A DNA stretch of 6,505 bases from JAWBOD01 sp964651405. GTDB taxonomy: Archaea; Aenigmatarchaeota; Aenigmatarchaeia; Aenigmatarchaeales; Aenigmatarchaeaceae. The position numbers and the translations under genes are program-made. The stretch lies in assembly GCA_964651405.1 (NCBI GenBank), contig CAZYZB010000039.1, positions 1 through 6,505 on the forward strand, read 5' to 3'. How positions within the stretch are numbered: position 1 is the stretch's first letter; every line of letters starts with the position of its first letter. The notes beneath the pieces were generated by a model. It saw only the letters and a list, made by a program, of their open reading frames with translations, did not search any database and was not told the DNA's origin. Below are positions 5,434 to 6,505 of this stretch, one piece after another.

Positions 5434-6505
5434 GTGAAAAAAACTTTTTTTGTGTTAGCCATGTTGCTGATTAGCAGCATAGCTCTAGCTGAAATACCAA
5501 ATTACATTACTGTACAAGGAAAATTAACTGACGCAAACGATTTGCCAGTTGCTAGCGGGAGCTATCTATTTAATTTTACTGTTTATGATTCACCGAATAT
5601 TGGTAGCGGAAATTTAATTTGGACTCAACAATCCACTGTCACTGTTACAAACGGCTTGTTTAACACTGTTCTAAGTCCGCCACCAAGTGTTGCTTTTGAT
5701 AAACCTTATTTCTTGGAAGTTAGAGTTGGAACAACCACCACCAACCTGAAGTTATTACAGCCTAGAGTCAACATAACAAGCGCTGGTTATGCTTTTGTTT
5801 CTGCTGGTATATCTGGAGATTTAGATATGAAAGGAAAAAGCATTGAAAATGTTTGGAGAGTAAGAAATCCTTCTGGACAAGATTTATGGATAGGGCTTAC
5901 TGACTCAACAAAGTCAATAGGATTTTATGATTATGCAAACTCCTGGAACGTTTTTAGATATAATGGTGCATCTGGAGAAAGAGATGTAGATTTTTATCGT
6001 AATTTGAGTATGAATGGAAATTATGTCTGTTTAGCAAACGGATGTAGAAGTGATTGGCCCACTAGTTCTTCGAGTGGTTGGAGTGTTGGAACATATGTCA
6101 CCAACACTACTACTGGTGCAAGAGTTGGTATAGGAACAGCTAATCCTGTACAAAAACTTGATGTAGTTGGTAATATTAACACGACAGGAAACATGTACTT
6201 TAGCACTGCTGGCAGTGCAATATCAGTACCGTTTGACTTTAAAATATGGGATAAAGATTATTCTAAGAATAGACTATGGTGGACTTGGGCTTCTGGCCTT
6301 GGTGATTATGTTAACTTAACAGCTACTGGTAGCAATCAAGTTAATTCAACATTAACACTATCTGCTGACTCTGGTCTACTTTATAATTATAATGGTAATG
6401 AGCAACTTAGAATATCAACCGGCGGTAATGTTGGGATTGGAACGACAAGCCCAAGTTATAAATTAGATGTACAAGGAGGAGATGTTAGATTCCAAAATAC
6501 AAATG
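5434..6505 (+). CDS. Secreted fibre-like surface protein with GIGT repeats, 3' end outside window
   Basis: The frame is open for 357 codons from the GTG at 5434 to the right edge, where it is cut. Residues 1-19 (MKKTFFVLAMLLISSIALA) form a classical signal peptide, likely cut before E20. Residues about 24-122 form a domain known from many secreted proteins: ITVQGKLTD (25-33), YLFNFTVYD (44-52), VTNGLFNTVL (71-80), then YFLEVRVG and LLQPRVNITSAGYAF. A short CLANGC pair (C199, C204) follows. Next come two copies of a tail-fibre type repeat, VGIGTANPVQKLDVVGN (231-247) and VGIGTTSPSYKLDVQGG (333-349), 102 residues apart. At least seven N-glycosylation sequons are visible. The protein probably forms an extended, glycosylated fibre or adhesin on the cell surface. 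The end, and any anchor or chaperone domain, lies outside the window. Confidence 0.88.
   Translation, partial: MKKTFFVLAMLLISSIALAEIPNYITVQGKLTDANDLPVASGSYLFNFTVYDSPNIGSGNLIWTQQSTVTVTNGLFNTVLSPPPSVAFDKPYFLEVRVGTTTTNLKLLQPRVNITSAGYAFVSAGISGDLDMKGKSIENVWRVRNPSGQDLWIGLTDSTKSIGFYDYANSWNVFRYNGASGERDVDFYRNLSMNGNYVCLANGCRSDWPTSSSSGWSVGTYVTNTTTGARVGIGTANPVQKLDVVGNINTTGNMYFSTAGSAISVPFDFKIWDKDYSKNRLWWTWASGLGDYVNLTATGSNQVNSTLTLSADSGLLYNYNGNEQLRISTGGNVGIGTTSPSYKLDVQGGDVRFQNTN
6124..6180 (+). repeat. First GIGT-type coding repeat
   Basis: Encodes VGIGTANPVQKLDVVGNIN, residues 231-249 of the fibre-like protein. The pattern VGIGTxxPxxKLDVxG is a known beta-structured repeat of tail-fibre and secreted surface proteins. 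It follows a Ser/Thr-rich stretch (about 210-228). Confidence 0.85.
6430..6483 (+). repeat. Second GIGT-type coding repeat
   Basis: Encodes VGIGTTSPSYKLDVQGGD, residues 333-350, exactly 102 residues after the first copy. The DNA of the two copies has diverged at many codon positions, which points to an old duplication or selection on protein sequence rather than recent slippage. More copies are likely beyond the edge. Confidence 0.85.

Noticed and set aside
6021..6206. Minus-strand open frame of 61 codons
   Set aside because: It is antisense to the fibre-like gene, whose frame is open over the whole span and encodes recognisable repeats.
1..6505. CRISPR array, insertion sequence or defence cassette
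   Set aside because: No regularly spaced direct repeats, transposase motifs or terminal inverted repeats were seen; the PIN domain here is part of a PINA-type protein and has no antitoxin partner.

Overview
The window is AT-rich DNA that reads as archaeal. Most genes start a short distance behind a TATA-like box, with no Shine-Dalgarno site between box and start codon. The tRNA gene has no encoded CCA. The protein families (ArlJ/TadC-type platform subunits, a KaiC-fold ATPase, a PIN-ATPase-KH protein, a TFB-like zinc ribbon) are archaeal. Small split genes, short spacers and a secreted protein with GIGT-type fibre repeats suggest a small-genome, DPANN-like archaeon, but I cannot fix the phylum from sequence alone.

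Left two thirds (1-4507), all on the minus strand. Read in the direction of transcription, the order is: a 611-aa PIN/VirB11-like ATPase/KH protein (PINA family); a tRNA-Arg(CCU); a 230-aa single-domain KaiC-like ATPase; a 309-aa and a 269-aa type II secretion F-domain membrane protein, which together look like an ArlJ/TadC platform split over two genes; and, at the left edge, the first seven codons of a possible further gene (MKGIYPT...). A secretion-type ATPase, a KaiC-fold protein and a platform protein side by side resemble the archaellum core ArlI/ArlH/ArlJ. However, the ATPase here belongs to a family with a known DNA-processing member, so calling this one pilus machine is inference.

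Right third (4508-6505), all on the plus strand. A 124-bp divergent spacer holds promoters for both directions and an A/T inverted repeat. It is followed by a 37-aa zinc-ribbon protein resembling the N-terminus of TFB, a 199-aa secreted pilin-like protein with four cysteines, and a GTG-started secreted fibre-like protein that runs off the right edge. The last two are 10 bp apart and probably co-transcribed. Both carry N-glycosylation sequons.

Taken together, the window is plausibly a cell-surface locus: envelope platform and ATPases on one strand, exported surface proteins on the other. No stretch over 300 bases lacks a gene. I see no CRISPR array, insertion sequence or att site.
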